Shown here: positions 1 to 7,095 of the stretch, in pieces
Layout of the letters: each line of letters begins with the position of its first letter
Position numbering within the stretch: the stretch's first letter is position 1
From: an uncultured Ferrovibrio sp.
GTDB lineage: Bacteria; Pseudomonadota; Alphaproteobacteria; Ferrovibrionales; Ferrovibrionaceae
DNA: 64,000 bases
NCBI RefSeq assembly: GCF_937960835.1
Contig: NZ_CALGPC010000001.1
Coordinates: 1 to 64,000 of the forward strand
Direction: 5' to 3'
Notes under the pieces: generated by a model
Database searches by the model: none
What the model was told of the DNA's origin: nothing
The model's input: the letters and a program-made list of their open reading frames with translations, nothing else
Program-made: the position numbers and the translations under genes

Positions 1-42
1 ACTGCCACTTCAAGATCTACGGCCGATATAGGGAGCAGCCAT

Positions 43-600
43 CTAACGCTTTCGATCAGTTATGGGTCCTGACCTTAGATCGAAACGCGGGACCGTGAGC
101 AAAGCTGATAGCTCATTGTCACAGTCCTTTTTGACGAGCGTCGACACGCGCAGGTCGAATGGCGGCATCATAAAGCCGCGCGCTGCAATCTGGCGATCCC
201 AGACCCCTGCGGTCCCAGTATGGTCATCTTGAAACGATCCGTCTTGGGCTGCGACCATAGCCGATGCGGCAGCATAAACGCCGTAGTACCATGAAACGAT
301 GCCGACCCGGGCTACATCAGATTTTCGCGGGATAAGCCGCAGCGCCTGCAAGGCCGAACACTGATGGAGTGCAAAGAGCAGTTGCTCCAGAATTGTGTTT
401 TCTTCGTGGGCGCTCGCCTTTCGGCGGCCCATGCCTGAGTAAAACGAAGCCACCACGCTCGGTTTGAAGTCCTGCTTTTCCACAAGTATGCGCAGGGCAC
501 GCATCCAGTTTATTGTAGACGGCAAAGCGTAGATCGGGTTCGGGACGCCGTTTGGCTCGGATAAGGTGCCGGTCTCAGTTATGCGCTTGTAAAGAGACAT
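43..600 (-). CDS. Hypothetical protein, second gene of the fic operon
   Basis: A complete 185-residue protein that I do not recognise. It starts with ATG at 600, only 11 bases after the Fic stop codon, with a GGAG ribosome site 6 bases upstream, so it should be co-transcribed with fic. It is soluble-looking, with no signal peptide or membrane segment. The central part (residues about 100-130, with SWYYGVYAAASAM followed by an acidic/His stretch) faintly recalls HEPN-type helical proteins, but the HEPN RNase motif (R-x4-6-H) is not evident. It could be a regulator, target or antitoxin-like partner of Fic; the position is the only argument for that. The reading frame, spacing and ribosome site make a real gene likely; the function is unknown. 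Confidence 0.65.
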   Translation of the reverse strand: MSLYKRITETGTLSEPNGVPNPIYALPSTINWMRALRILVEKQDFKPSVVASFYSGMGRRKASAHEENTILEQLLFALHQCSALQALRLIPRKSDVARVGIVSWYYGVYAAASAMVAAQDGSFQDDHTGTAGVWDRQIAARGFMMPPFDLRVSTLVKKDCDNELSALLTVPRFDLRSGPITDRKR

Positions 601-611
601 TCATAGCTCCG

Positions 612-1790
612 CTACCGTCCGAGCGGTTCCGTGCCGCGGCTGAGGATTGCCAGATAATCGCTATACACGAACATTCGCCCGCGCTGCTTTCCTGTGATCT
701 CGTGGATGATCCCAAGCCTTTCTAGGTGCTGTATAGACTTGGCGATCGTCGGGGCTGAAATTCCTAGCTTCTGCGCGGCGTCGGGGATCCCGACTATCGG
801 CTTCTGCTGGAGAAGCTGGTGGACACGCAGCGCTGACGCGGCTGGGCGGCCTAGGCTCTCGATCCGCTGCCGGTCAGCTTCGAACAAGCTCAAGATCTCG
901 CGCGCAGCTTCGGCCGCCTGCAGTGACGTTTCGGTGATGCCATCCAGAAAGAACTCGAGCCAGGTTTCCCAATCGCCGCGCTCTCGCACGCCCTGAAGTA
1001 GATCGTAGTACTGCCGACGATGCGTTTTGAAATAGAGGCTGAGGTAAAGGATCGGCTCCTTGAGGATGCCCTGGGTGCAGAGAAGAAAAGTTATCAGGAG
1101 CCGCCCCAATCGCCCATTGCCATCGAGGAATGGGTGAATGGTTTCAAACTGGACGTGGATCAGTCCCGCTTTGATGAGGGACGGGATCTCGACCGTCTCG
1201 GCATGGATGAACGCCTCAAGATCGGACATCAGGTCCAAGACGTTTTCGGGGGGCGGCGGCACGAAGAGCGCATTTCCGGGGCGGGTTCCTCCGATCCAGT
1301 TCTGGGATCGCCGGAACTCGCCGGGCTGCTTGGTGCTGCCCCGGCCCTTCGACAACAGGATATCGTGGATTTCACGAATGAGCCGGAGCGAGATCGGAAA
1401 GCCCTCTCGGATCCGTGCGAGACCATGGTTCATCGCGGCGACGTAGTTCGATACCTCCTGCACGTCATCCAGGGGTACGCCAGGCGCCTCCTCACTTTCG
1501 AAGAGCAGAAGATCGGACAAGGATGACTGCGTCCCCTCGATCTGCGACGAGAGTAGAGCCTCTTTTCGCACGTACATATAGAGGAACAGCGGTGTGTCGG
1601 GCAGGATCGAGGTAACCCCATCGAGCCGCCCGAGCGCGCGGTTTGCGCTCTCAAGGCGCCGGAAGAGCCCATCCATTCGCACGGCAGGTGCCGGCGGCAA
1701 GCGCGGCGGCACAAACGCTTTCGCCTTCTCTCCGGCCGTCGAGATGGTCACCTTCTGCCCAAGCCGCGAGGGCTCCAGTTTCGCAGACAT
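612..1790 (-). CDS. Fic-domain AMP-transferase with inhibitory helix and winged HTH
   Basis: A 392-residue Fic (filamentation induced by cAMP) protein, a family that usually transfers AMP from ATP to hydroxyl side chains of target proteins. The active-site motif HPFLDGNGRLGR lies at residues about 219-230. An N-terminal SSQIEG at about 81-86 matches the [ST]xxxE[GN] inhibitory-helix motif of class II, self-restrained Fic enzymes. The C-terminal 70 residues (from about 322) read as a winged helix-turn-helix. ATG at 1790 is chosen over an upstream in-frame ATG at 1925 because the family N-terminus begins there and the upstream extension would run through the palindromic promoter region. The HTH plus the palindromes at 1797-1854 suggests autoregulation. 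It is followed by the unknown gene ending at 43. Confidence 0.9.
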   Translation of the reverse strand: MSAKLEPSRLGQKVTISTAGEKAKAFVPPRLPPAPAVRMDGLFRRLESANRALGRLDGVTSILPDTPLFLYMYVRKEALLSSQIEGTQSSLSDLLLFESEEAPGVPLDDVQEVSNYVAAMNHGLARIREGFPISLRLIREIHDILLSKGRGSTKQPGEFRRSQNWIGGTRPGNALFVPPPPENVLDLMSDLEAFIHAETVEIPSLIKAGLIHVQFETIHPFLDGNGRLGRLLITFLLCTQGILKEPILYLSLYFKTHRRQYYDLLQGVRERGDWETWLEFFLDGITETSLQAAEAAREILSLFEADRQRIESLGRPAASALRVHQLLQQKPIVGIPDAAQKLGISAPTIAKSIQHLERLGIIHEITGKQRGRMFVYSDYLAILSRGTEPLGR

Positions 1791-1796
1791 GGTTGA

Positions 1797-1854
1797 GAAA
1801 GGATCCTTTCCTTGGCATCCCGAAAAAGAAAGGATAACGCCAAATCCTTTCTTT
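1797..1854 (-). promoter_or_regulatory. Paired GAAAGGAT palindromes upstream of fic
   Basis: Two inverted repeats built from the same half-site lie immediately upstream of the fic start. GAAAGGATCCTTTC is a perfect palindrome at 1797-1810. AAAGAAAGGAT (1825-1835) and ATCCTTTCTTT (1844-1854) form a perfect 11-bp inverted repeat around an 8-bp spacer. The centres are 36 bp apart. This is what an operator for a dimeric HTH protein looks like; the Fic C-terminal winged HTH is the obvious candidate. The repeat could also fold in RNA just upstream of the ribosome site. Confidence 0.6.
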
Positions 1855-1952
1855 GTCCCGATCCTAACGAAAGATTCTGCATGGTAACGAGGATTCATGG
1901 GCCCCACGCCCGACCTAGGGCGCAACAGCCTGGCGGCCTATAGGCAAACGCT

Positions 1953-2336
1953 ATGGGTCATCAGCGCCTCCGAAAATTGCCCGCGCACCGCCTGCTACCT
2001 GAGATCGTCAGGTACCTGGTGGCTGGCGGCACGCCTACCGAGGATCTGGTTGACCAAGTCACCGAGGTTGGCCGGGACGCGCTAAAGCGTGCCCTGAAAG
2101 ATGCTGTATTCATTGAAGCCCTTTGGCTTCTTATCAGGACGCCCCAGGCGGCCGCTTCGAAAGACTTCCCGGCCAACCTCAATGATCTGGGCATGGCGGA
2201 TATGGCGCCAGCTTCCCTATCAGATGTGCTCGTCAGCTATGATCGCGCTATTGAGAAGGTTCAGAGGCGATTGCACGCCGGGGCGACAGACCTTGGCGAG
2301 ATAGCGCGCCGTGCCAGTTCAAGTTGGTTCAAATGA
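1953..2336 (+). CDS. Conserved-looking hypothetical, possibly truncated
   Basis: A 127-residue reading frame starting with ATG at 1953; an in-frame TAG at 1941 excludes a longer start. The helix-rich middle (residues about 45-125, ending in TDLGEIARRA) has the composition of a real protein and resembles hypothetical proteins that I associate with defence-type helicase loci, but I cannot name the family with certainty. The last residues (SSSWFK) look like readthrough into non-coding sequence, so this may be the N-terminal remnant of a longer gene. It lies on the same strand as the DrmB remnant downstream and may have belonged to the same lost locus. No ribosome site is obvious. It could be a dead fragment. 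Confidence 0.4.
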   Translation: MGHQRLRKLPAHRLLPEIVRYLVAGGTPTEDLVDQVTEVGRDALKRALKDAVFIEALWLLIRTPQAAASKDFPANLNDLGMADMAPASLSDVLVSYDRAIEKVQRRLHAGATDLGEIARRASSSWFK

Positions 2337-2663
2337 GTTTCCTTCATTTCCGCTTCCTTTCGCTCGGGCCAGCTTGACTGCGACACGACGAAGGCGCCGG
2401 GGGAAAACACTATCAAGGTAATACTGTCCGGCGCGTCAAACACAGGGCGCTGCGCTTCCCTGTCTTGAACAGAGAATTTCTGCGGTGGCGAAGATTCACT
2501 TGCGAATACGAAGGCGTGCTGGCGCGATGTGGGCTACTTTGAGCGAGTTTGTCGAAGAGCCCTCTCCCTCCGCCAGTTTCCCTAAACCTTGAAAATGGCT
2601 GGGCCTCCAACTGGCTTGACGTGTTGTTGCAGCGGAATGTGTAGCATATCCGTGTAGAGCACC
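2337..2663. other. Gap without a convincing gene between two remnants
   Basis: About 330 bases between the hypothetical at 1953 and the DrmB remnant. I see no convincing reading frame on either strand and no clear repeat or RNA. It probably holds scrambled remains of the locus that once linked the flanking fragments. Confidence 0.4.
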
Positions 2664-3083
2664 ATGAAGGGGCTCCTTCGTCGGCCTCTCGCCCAATGTG
2701 CCGACGAAGTAAAGGTCGCCCTTTACAGGGTCTACTGTCGGGCTGATCTGCGGCCCCCGCCAACGCCAAGATGGCTGATTTTCTTAATTTCTCCTTTCAA
2801 CCTTTTTATCCGCTTCGATCAAGGCGCCATTGAGGGTTGGCTTCAGCGTTATGAAGTTCGCCGCCGCTTTGAGGAACTAAGGGCAAGCTATGATCGATGG
2901 GCTGAACTTCGTGGCGGGGATGGCCGTCACCAGCAGAGCCTGGCTTATGGAATGCTACATAGCCTGTCGCACGCTCTGATGGCCGAGATTGCCTTAGTAT
3001 GCGGGTATCCAGCGAGCGCTCCACGGCTAGAGGTCTGTTTAAAACGATCCGGTTTGTGCAGATCACGAACCGAACTCAAGTAA
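2664..3083 (+). pseudogene. Remnant of DISARM-type DrmB (DUF1998) C-terminus
   Basis: A 139-codon frame whose central part matches the C-terminal end of DrmB/DUF1998 proteins: LFIRFDQGAIEGWLQR at about residues 48-63, then YGMLHSLSHALMAEIA and LVCGYPASA at about 98-122. In the family this signature is followed by a (L/I)(K/R)ERVY-like strand, but here the sequence degenerates into PRLEVCLKRSG and stops. The normal protein is several hundred residues longer upstream, and nothing equivalent is found between 2337 and 2663. DrmB belongs to the DISARM restriction-like phage defence system, in which it works with the DrmA helicase; neither drmA nor drmC is present here. I infer a decayed defence island fragment. 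The family assignment comes from memory of the motif. Confidence 0.55.
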
Positions 3084-3251
3084 TGATGATAGAGCTCTGC
3101 ATGGCGCGGCGTGCCACGGATGCCTGTTGATTGCTGAAACCAGTTGCGAGACTCGCAATCAGTATTTGGACCGTGCTCTGTTAGTAGAGACTATGGGAGG
3201 TAACCGCGCTGTTTTTTCACTGCTTACATGTAGATAAAGATACGGCCGATT

Positions 3252-3584
3252 TTACGAGCTGGGTTCCGGTCCTTCCATCCATGCCGGAATATCCCGCTGG
3301 CCATGTAGGATGCGCCAGATGTCGATCCGGTCGGCAGTTTCCACATAGAAGACCAAGTAGGGATAATGGCTCAGTGGCCAGCAGCGCAGGCCGGGCAGGT
3401 TCAGTTCATGAGCATAACGGGGTGAATCGGAAGCCGGCATCTGGCGGATATGAGTGTATGTCAGCTCAAGCGCGTCAATGAAGCCGAGCGCGGCCTGTTC
3501 TGCGCCTTCGTTTAGATAAAAGGCGATCGCATCATCGACATCCCGGTTAGCCTGTTCACGGGGGATGATGGGCTTGGGCTTCAC
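3252..3584 (-). CDS. parE: ParE-family toxin of a type II toxin-antitoxin pair
   Basis: A 110-residue RelE/ParE-superfamily toxin. The C-terminal strand IDIWRILHGQRDIPAWM is the typical ParE ending, and the helix with the family's AxxDVDDAIAFY pattern lies at about residues 12-24. ParE proteins bind DNA gyrase and block replication. The start is GTG at 3584, overlapping the antitoxin stop as GTGA, so translation should be coupled to parD. The pair sits in the accessory segment between remnants, and it may stabilise that segment. Length and motifs look intact; toxicity cannot be judged from sequence. Confidence 0.85.
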   Translation of the reverse strand: MKPKPIIPREQANRDVDDAIAFYLNEGAEQAALGFIDALELTYTHIRQMPASDSPRYAHELNLPGLRCWPLSHYPYLVFYVETADRIDIWRILHGQRDIPAWMEGPEPSS

Positions 3585-3832
3585 TGCCTGCCGGATGTCG
3601 GTTTCGCCTGGCGCACCCGCTGGCGCAGACTGTCGAAATAAGCGTCATCAGCCGCCGCTGCCGAAGGAGATTCGGCGCCCGCAAGCAGCAGGCCCCGCAG
3701 CCGTACTCGGTCCTGGTCCCGGCGGATCAGCTCCCGGACATACTCGCTGCTGGTCCCATAGCCGCGCTTTCCAACCTGCTCATCCACAAAGGACTTTAGG
3801 CTTTCTGGGAGGGAGATGTTCATGGTGCTCAT
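3581..3832 (-). CDS. parD: ParD-family antitoxin
   Basis: An 83-residue antitoxin. The N-terminus (MNISLPESLKSFVDEQV, then GYGTSSEYVRELIRRD) is the ribbon-helix-helix DNA-binding domain typical of ParD. The tail (residues about 50-83, with a DDAYFDSLRQRVR helix) is the disordered toxin-wrapping part. ATG at 3832 gives MSTMNIS; ATG at 3823 is an alternative three codons later. A much longer frame in the same phase upstream is not ParD: it is the MmgE/PrpD pseudogene read through. ParD normally binds its own promoter as a dimer together with ParE. A likely operator lies at 3841-3868. Confidence 0.85.
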   Translation of the reverse strand: MSTMNISLPESLKSFVDEQVGKRGYGTSSEYVRELIRRDQDRVRLRGLLLAGAESPSAAAADDAYFDSLRQRVRQAKPTSGRQ

Positions 3833-3840
3833 GAGCTTCA

Positions 3841-3868
3841 AAATTAAGCCAATGGCAAAATTTGGCAA
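3841..3868 (-). promoter_or_regulatory. Putative parDE promoter with short palindrome
   Basis: On the minus strand TTGCCA (3868-3863) and TAATTT (3846-3841) are 16 bp apart, and the palindrome GCCAATGGC (3848-3856) lies between them. That is the usual layout for a ParD-autorepressed promoter. The region is noticeably AT-richer than its surroundings. Confidence 0.4.
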
Positions 3869-3949
3869 GTCTGGAATGGAATGATCTAAAATGGGATGAG
3901 CATTCCGCATAACATATTGATTTAACTTGCCAGCCACATTTGATCGCAA

Positions 3950-4414
3950 CATGGTCGACGCACCCCCGCGACCAAGCTTGGCAACGACTCCAGGCCGGTG
4001 ATGAAGGCGGAAAGGGCGGTGCTGCATGGCCGATCCTCGGCTTCCGCCAGCGCCATCACGGCCGGCCAGATCACCACGCTGGGATGGCCGCATCGGCGAA
4101 GTCACGTCATCGAAATCCAGCAGATGGCCGATCGCGCCATTGGCAATGCCGCGGCCTCGGCCGAGACAGGCCGACCGGTGCTCCAGATCGTGGCGGTGCT
4201 CCAGATCGTGGCGCTTCCTGGGCCGCTCAAGCTCTCCGCATAATCGACGAGAATGGCGGTGGCCGGATCCTTCGCGCTGCCAGGGCGCCGGCCATGGTAT
4301 CAAGCAAGGCGCGGCGGCCAGATGCAGGCTCGCCTCAGGCAGGCTGGCACCGCGGCGGCTGAGGACAAAATCGGCAATGAGGAGACTGCTGGCGGGAAGT
4401 GACGCAGAAGACAT
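3950..4414 (-). pseudogene. MmgE/PrpD-family (2-methylcitrate dehydratase-like) pseudogene fragment
   Basis: Translating all three minus frames piecewise gives an N-terminal MmgE/PrpD protein. The pieces are SLPEASLHLAA, then DTMAGALAA, then KDPATAILVDYAESL, then GAIGHLLDFDDVTSPMR, then GHPSVVIWPAVMALAEAE, then AFITGLE, then VVAKLGRG. They follow one another in family order but in changing frames, so at least four frameshifts are present. For example, the frame is lost between SPMR and GHPSVV near 4090. An 18-bp tandem duplication (4177-4212) doubles ATIWST. Only about the first third of a normal protein of some 450 residues remains; the rest is lost before the parDE promoter. Clearly non-functional. 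Confidence 0.8.
4177..4212. repeat. Perfect 18-bp tandem duplication inside the PrpD pseudogene
   Basis: GGTGCTCCAGATCGTGGC occurs twice head to tail (4177-4194 and 4195-4212). On the coding strand it duplicates six codons (ATIWST). It preserves frame, so it is not itself the inactivating lesion. It looks like replication slippage. Confidence 0.9.
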
Positions 4415-4570
4415 ACCGGCTCCAAAAATCGGCTAGCCAAGAACTGCATCCTGGCAGCATGGGAGCGCGTTACCGGCTTGGCACGCTTCGGTGAAGCTTC
4501 GGTCCCTTACTGATGCCGATCAATGGGGAGGAATTGCGTCATCCGATAGAAGGTTCTGTCGCTAAATCGC

Positions 4571-5941
4571 TCAGCCGGCTGACTCCAGCGTGGCCCCCAA
4601 GCTCTGCATCAACGGTACGAAGCCCGGGAAGCTCGTATCCATTACCCGCGCGTCGTCAATTGCGATGCCATCCTTCGCAGCCATTCCGAGAACCAGGAAG
4701 GACATGGCAATGCGGTGATCGAGTTCGGTAGCGATGCTGATGCCCGCAGGCAGGCCCTGCGGCGGCTTGCCCTTGCCGCGGATCACCAGGCCATCCTCAA
4801 ATTCATCCAGATCGACGCCGCAGGCCTTCAGGCCCCGCGCCATCAGCGCCAGGCGGTCGCTTTCCTTCACCCGCAATTCCTTGGCGCCGCGCATCACCGT
4901 CTCGCCTTCCGCGCAAGCTGCGGCCACAAAGAGGATCGGATATTCGTCGATCATGCTGGGCGCGCGCTCGGGCGGCACAGTGATGCCCTTCAGCGGCGCA
5001 TGCCTGATGGTGATATCAGCCACCGGCTCGCCGCCTTCGTCGCGCCGGTTGCTGAAAGTCAGATCGGCGCCCATCTCCTGCAGCGTGGTGAACAGACCGG
5101 TGCGCAGAGGATTAAGCCCAACGTTGCGCACGGTGACCTCCGATCCCGGCACGATGCAGGCGGCCACCATCGGGAAAGCCGCAGAGGATGGATCGCCCGG
5201 CACGACGATGCTGGAGGGACGGAATTCTGGCTGGCCGGTCAGCTGGATGACGCGGCCACCCTCTTTCGTCGTCTCGACGGTGACCTTGGCGCCAAAATGG
5301 CGCAGCAGGTTTTCGGTATGATCGCGGGTCGGCTCGGGCTCGATCACCGTGGTGATGCCCGGTGCGTTCAGTCCGGCCAGCAGCACAGCAGATTTCACCT
5401 GGGCGGAGGCGACAGGGAGCGTGTATTCGATCGGCAAGGGATGCGCGGTGCCGACGACGGCCAGCGGCAGGCGCCCGCCCTGCCGCCCGACGAACCGCGC
5501 GCCGATCCGGCTTAAAGGATCTACCACCCGGCCCATCGGACGGCGGCGCAGCGAGGCATCGCCGGTGAAGATGGCGGTGAAATCATGGCTTGCGACCAGC
5601 CCCATCACCAGCCGCGCGCCGGTGCCGGCATTGCCCATGTCGAGCACATCCTCCGGCTCGCTCAGGCCGCCGACGCCCACACCCCAGACCCGCCAATGGC
5701 CATCGCCCAGGCGCTCCACCTCGGCGCCCATGGCCCGCATGGCGGCGGCGGTGCGCAGCACATCCTCACCCTCCAGTAGGCCCGTCACCGTCGTCTCCCC
5801 CACGCTCAGGGCGCCGAAAATCAGCGCACGATGGGAGATCGACTTGTCGCCCGGCACCGCGACTTCGCCATGCAGACCAGTGCCATCGGCCACGGGACGG
5901 GCGCGGAGCGGACGGGGTTTCTGATCGGGTGCAATGGTCAT
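4571..5941 (-). CDS. aroA: 3-phosphoshikimate 1-carboxyvinyltransferase (EPSP synthase), class II
   Basis: A 456-residue EPSP synthase, which joins shikimate-3-phosphate and phosphoenolpyruvate in aromatic amino acid synthesis. Visible family motifs are PGDKSISHR (Lys33), NAGTG at 104-108, ASAQVKSA, TRDHTE, PGDPSSAAF, NPLRTG, APSMIDEYP, and KESDR followed by LDHRIAMSF. The overall pattern follows class II enzymes such as the Agrobacterium CP4 protein. However, residue 106 is Gly, as in glyphosate-sensitive enzymes, where CP4 has Ala. Full length. It is divergent from the zinc-ribbon gene at 6100. The downstream side leads into accessory DNA rather than the cmk-rpsA genes that often follow aroA in alphaproteobacteria. 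Confidence 0.97.
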   Translation of the reverse strand: MTIAPDQKPRPLRARPVADGTGLHGEVAVPGDKSISHRALIFGALSVGETTVTGLLEGEDVLRTAAAMRAMGAEVERLGDGHWRVWGVGVGGLSEPEDVLDMGNAGTGARLVMGLVASHDFTAIFTGDASLRRRPMGRVVDPLSRIGARFVGRQGGRLPLAVVGTAHPLPIEYTLPVASAQVKSAVLLAGLNAPGITTVIEPEPTRDHTENLLRHFGAKVTVETTKEGGRVIQLTGQPEFRPSSIVVPGDPSSAAFPMVAACIVPGSEVTVRNVGLNPLRTGLFTTLQEMGADLTFSNRRDEGGEPVADITIRHAPLKGITVPPERAPSMIDEYPILFVAAACAEGETVMRGAKELRVKESDRLALMARGLKACGVDLDEFEDGLVIRGKGKPPQGLPAGISIATELDHRIAMSFLVLGMAAKDGIAIDDARVMDTSFPGFVPLMQSLGATLESAG

Positions 5942-6099
5942 CGGGCGACGGGTCCGGAAGCGGCAACCGGCGGGAAAATAAAGCCGGATTTACGGGTTGA
6001 CAGGGCGCGCTTCTTTAACACAATCGCGCCGCCCCAGCCAGTCGGCGGGGTGGCAGCCGGACCTGTTTCCCGGGCGCCGATCGTATGGAGATTGTCTCG

Positions 6100-6423
6100 A
6101 TGGCCAAAGCCGAATGGGGTACCAAGCGCCGTTGTCTGAGCTGCAGCGCCGCTTTCTATGACATGAACAGGACCCCGATCCTGTGCCCGAAATGCGGCGC
6201 AGAATTCAATCCCGAGGCGCTGATCAAGACCCGTCGTCCCGCCAAGCCGGAAGAGGTCAAGCCGACCAAGGTCAAGCCGCTACCGGAGGTGGTGGTCGAT
6301 GCCGATGTCGACGATGCCGATCTGGGCGACGACATCCTCGAAGATGCCGACGAATTCGAGGAAGAGGATGTCGCCGAGGAGATCGACGTCGACGCCGAGC
6401 CGGATAGCGACGAGGAGCGCTGA
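6100..6423 (+). CDS. FYDLN-type acidic zinc-ribbon protein (TIGR02300 family)
   Basis: A 107-residue protein. Two CxxC pairs (CLSC and CPKC) form a zinc ribbon around the FYDMN signature in residues about 10-40. The C-terminal half is extremely acidic (runs of Asp and Glu from about residue 65). This small family is found almost only in alphaproteobacteria, often next to aroA, and its role is not established. ATG at 6100 is preferred over 6085 because GGAG (6087-6090) sits 9 bases upstream and the protein then begins MAKAEWG as in the family. It is divergent from aroA and about 150 bases upstream of tRNA-Ala. Confidence 0.9.
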   Translation: MAKAEWGTKRRCLSCSAAFYDMNRTPILCPKCGAEFNPEALIKTRRPAKPEEVKPTKVKPLPEVVVDADVDDADLGDDILEDADEFEEEDVAEEIDVDAEPDSDEER

Positions 6424-6486
6424 TTGCGCGCCGCAAGCGGCGATTTCGGCGGCCGGGACGGCCGTCAAAACTGCCTGACGAAACAC

Positions 6487-6515
6487 TTGCAAAGCGGCGG
6501 GCGGCAGCTTATGGT
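6487..6515 (+). promoter_or_regulatory. Putative sigma-70 promoter for tRNA-Ala
   Basis: TTGCAA (6487-6492) and TATGGT (6510-6515) are separated by 17 bp, and transcription would start about 50 bases before the tRNA. The fit is moderate and by eye only. Confidence 0.35.
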
Positions 6516-6573
6516 CCGCCCCCGCTGACGGACCGCCGCCTTGGCAACGAGGCCGTTAAGTCCGTGATTTAGT

Positions 6574-6649
6574 GGGGCCATAGCTCAGCTGGGAGAGCGC
6601 CTGCATGGCATGCAGGAGGTCAGCGGTTCGATCCCGCTTGGCTCCACCA
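6574..6649 (+). tRNA. tRNA-Ala(GGC)
   Basis: A 76-base cloverleaf. The acceptor stem GGGGCCA pairs with TGGCTCC, with one G-T pair. The D-arm contains AGCTCAGCTGGGAGAGC, the anticodon stem is CCTGC/GCAGG with loop ATGGCAT and anticodon GGC, and the T-arm contains GGTTCGATCCC. The CCA end is encoded. A terminator hairpin follows at 6689. No duplicated 3' end suggesting an integration site was noticed nearby. Confidence 0.97.
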
Positions 6650-6688
6650 ACTTCCTTCTCAGCGTCGTATTTCTCAGCATCGTAGATG

Positions 6689-6715
6689 GCCCGGCCCTGC
6701 CGGGCTTTTCTGTTT
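6689..6715 (+). terminator. Rho-independent terminator after tRNA-Ala
   Basis: GCCCGGC (6689-6695), a 3-base loop, GCCGGGC (6699-6705), then TTTTCTGTTT. A compact stem followed by a T-rich tract, 40 bases after the tRNA. Confidence 0.75.
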
Positions 6716-6736
6716 CTGACGCTAGTGCTTCGAGCG

Positions 6737-6940
6737 TCAGCTCCAGAAGCAGGCAATGCCATAGCAGGTGTTGAAAACCTCGCGGAACAGGAAATACAGC
6801 CCAAGATCCAGCGCCAGCAGGACCAGCAGCACGGGCAAGGCCACATATTTCAGGAAGTAGATCAGCGCCCAGCGGGTAAAACGCGGCGCCGGAATGCTGT
6901 AGCCGTGAATTCGCTCCGGCCTCTTGCGGATCAGCCCCAT
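6737..6940 (-). CDS. Small single-span membrane protein, unknown
   Basis: A 67-residue protein with a basic N-terminus (MGLIRKRPERIHG), one strong transmembrane helix at about residues 28-52 (ending VLLVLLALDLGLYF), and a short C-terminus with two Cys (FNTCYGIACFWS). I recall similar short alphaproteobacterial proteins ending in a CYG motif, but none with a known role. The ribosome site is weak. It is convergent with tRNA-Ala. The real-gene call rests on hydrophobic pattern and composition. Confidence 0.6.
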   Translation of the reverse strand: MGLIRKRPERIHGYSIPAPRFTRWALIYFLKYVALPVLLVLLALDLGLYFLFREVFNTCYGIACFWS

Positions 6941-7062
6941 GGCTGACGTTTACGGGAGCCCCCGCCAGGACGCAAGCCAGCCGAGTCCGGCCTGGGTTGC
7001 CGCTGCGACAAGGTTTCCCTTGTTGCGGAGCAACATCGCGCCGATATTCCCCCCCGCCCGAT

Positions 7063-7086
7063 TCGTAGTTCTTGTCGTAGTTCTTG
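7063..7086. repeat. Perfect 12-bp tandem duplication before the PAS_5 gene
   Basis: TCGTAGTTCTTG occurs twice in tandem (7063-7074 and 7075-7086), ending 9 bases before the ATG at 7096. The second copy also contains the alternative TTG start at 7084. Confidence 0.85.
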
Positions 7087-7095
7087 CGGAACCCG

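Noticed and set aside
4715..5515. Plus-strand frames over aroA
   Set aside because: They are shadows of the aroA coding strand with no ribosome site or domain.
6574..6649. tRNA-Ala as integration site of the accessory segment
   Set aside because: The accessory DNA is separated from the tRNA by aroA and the zinc-ribbon gene, and I found no repeat of the tRNA 3' end or an integrase gene in the window.
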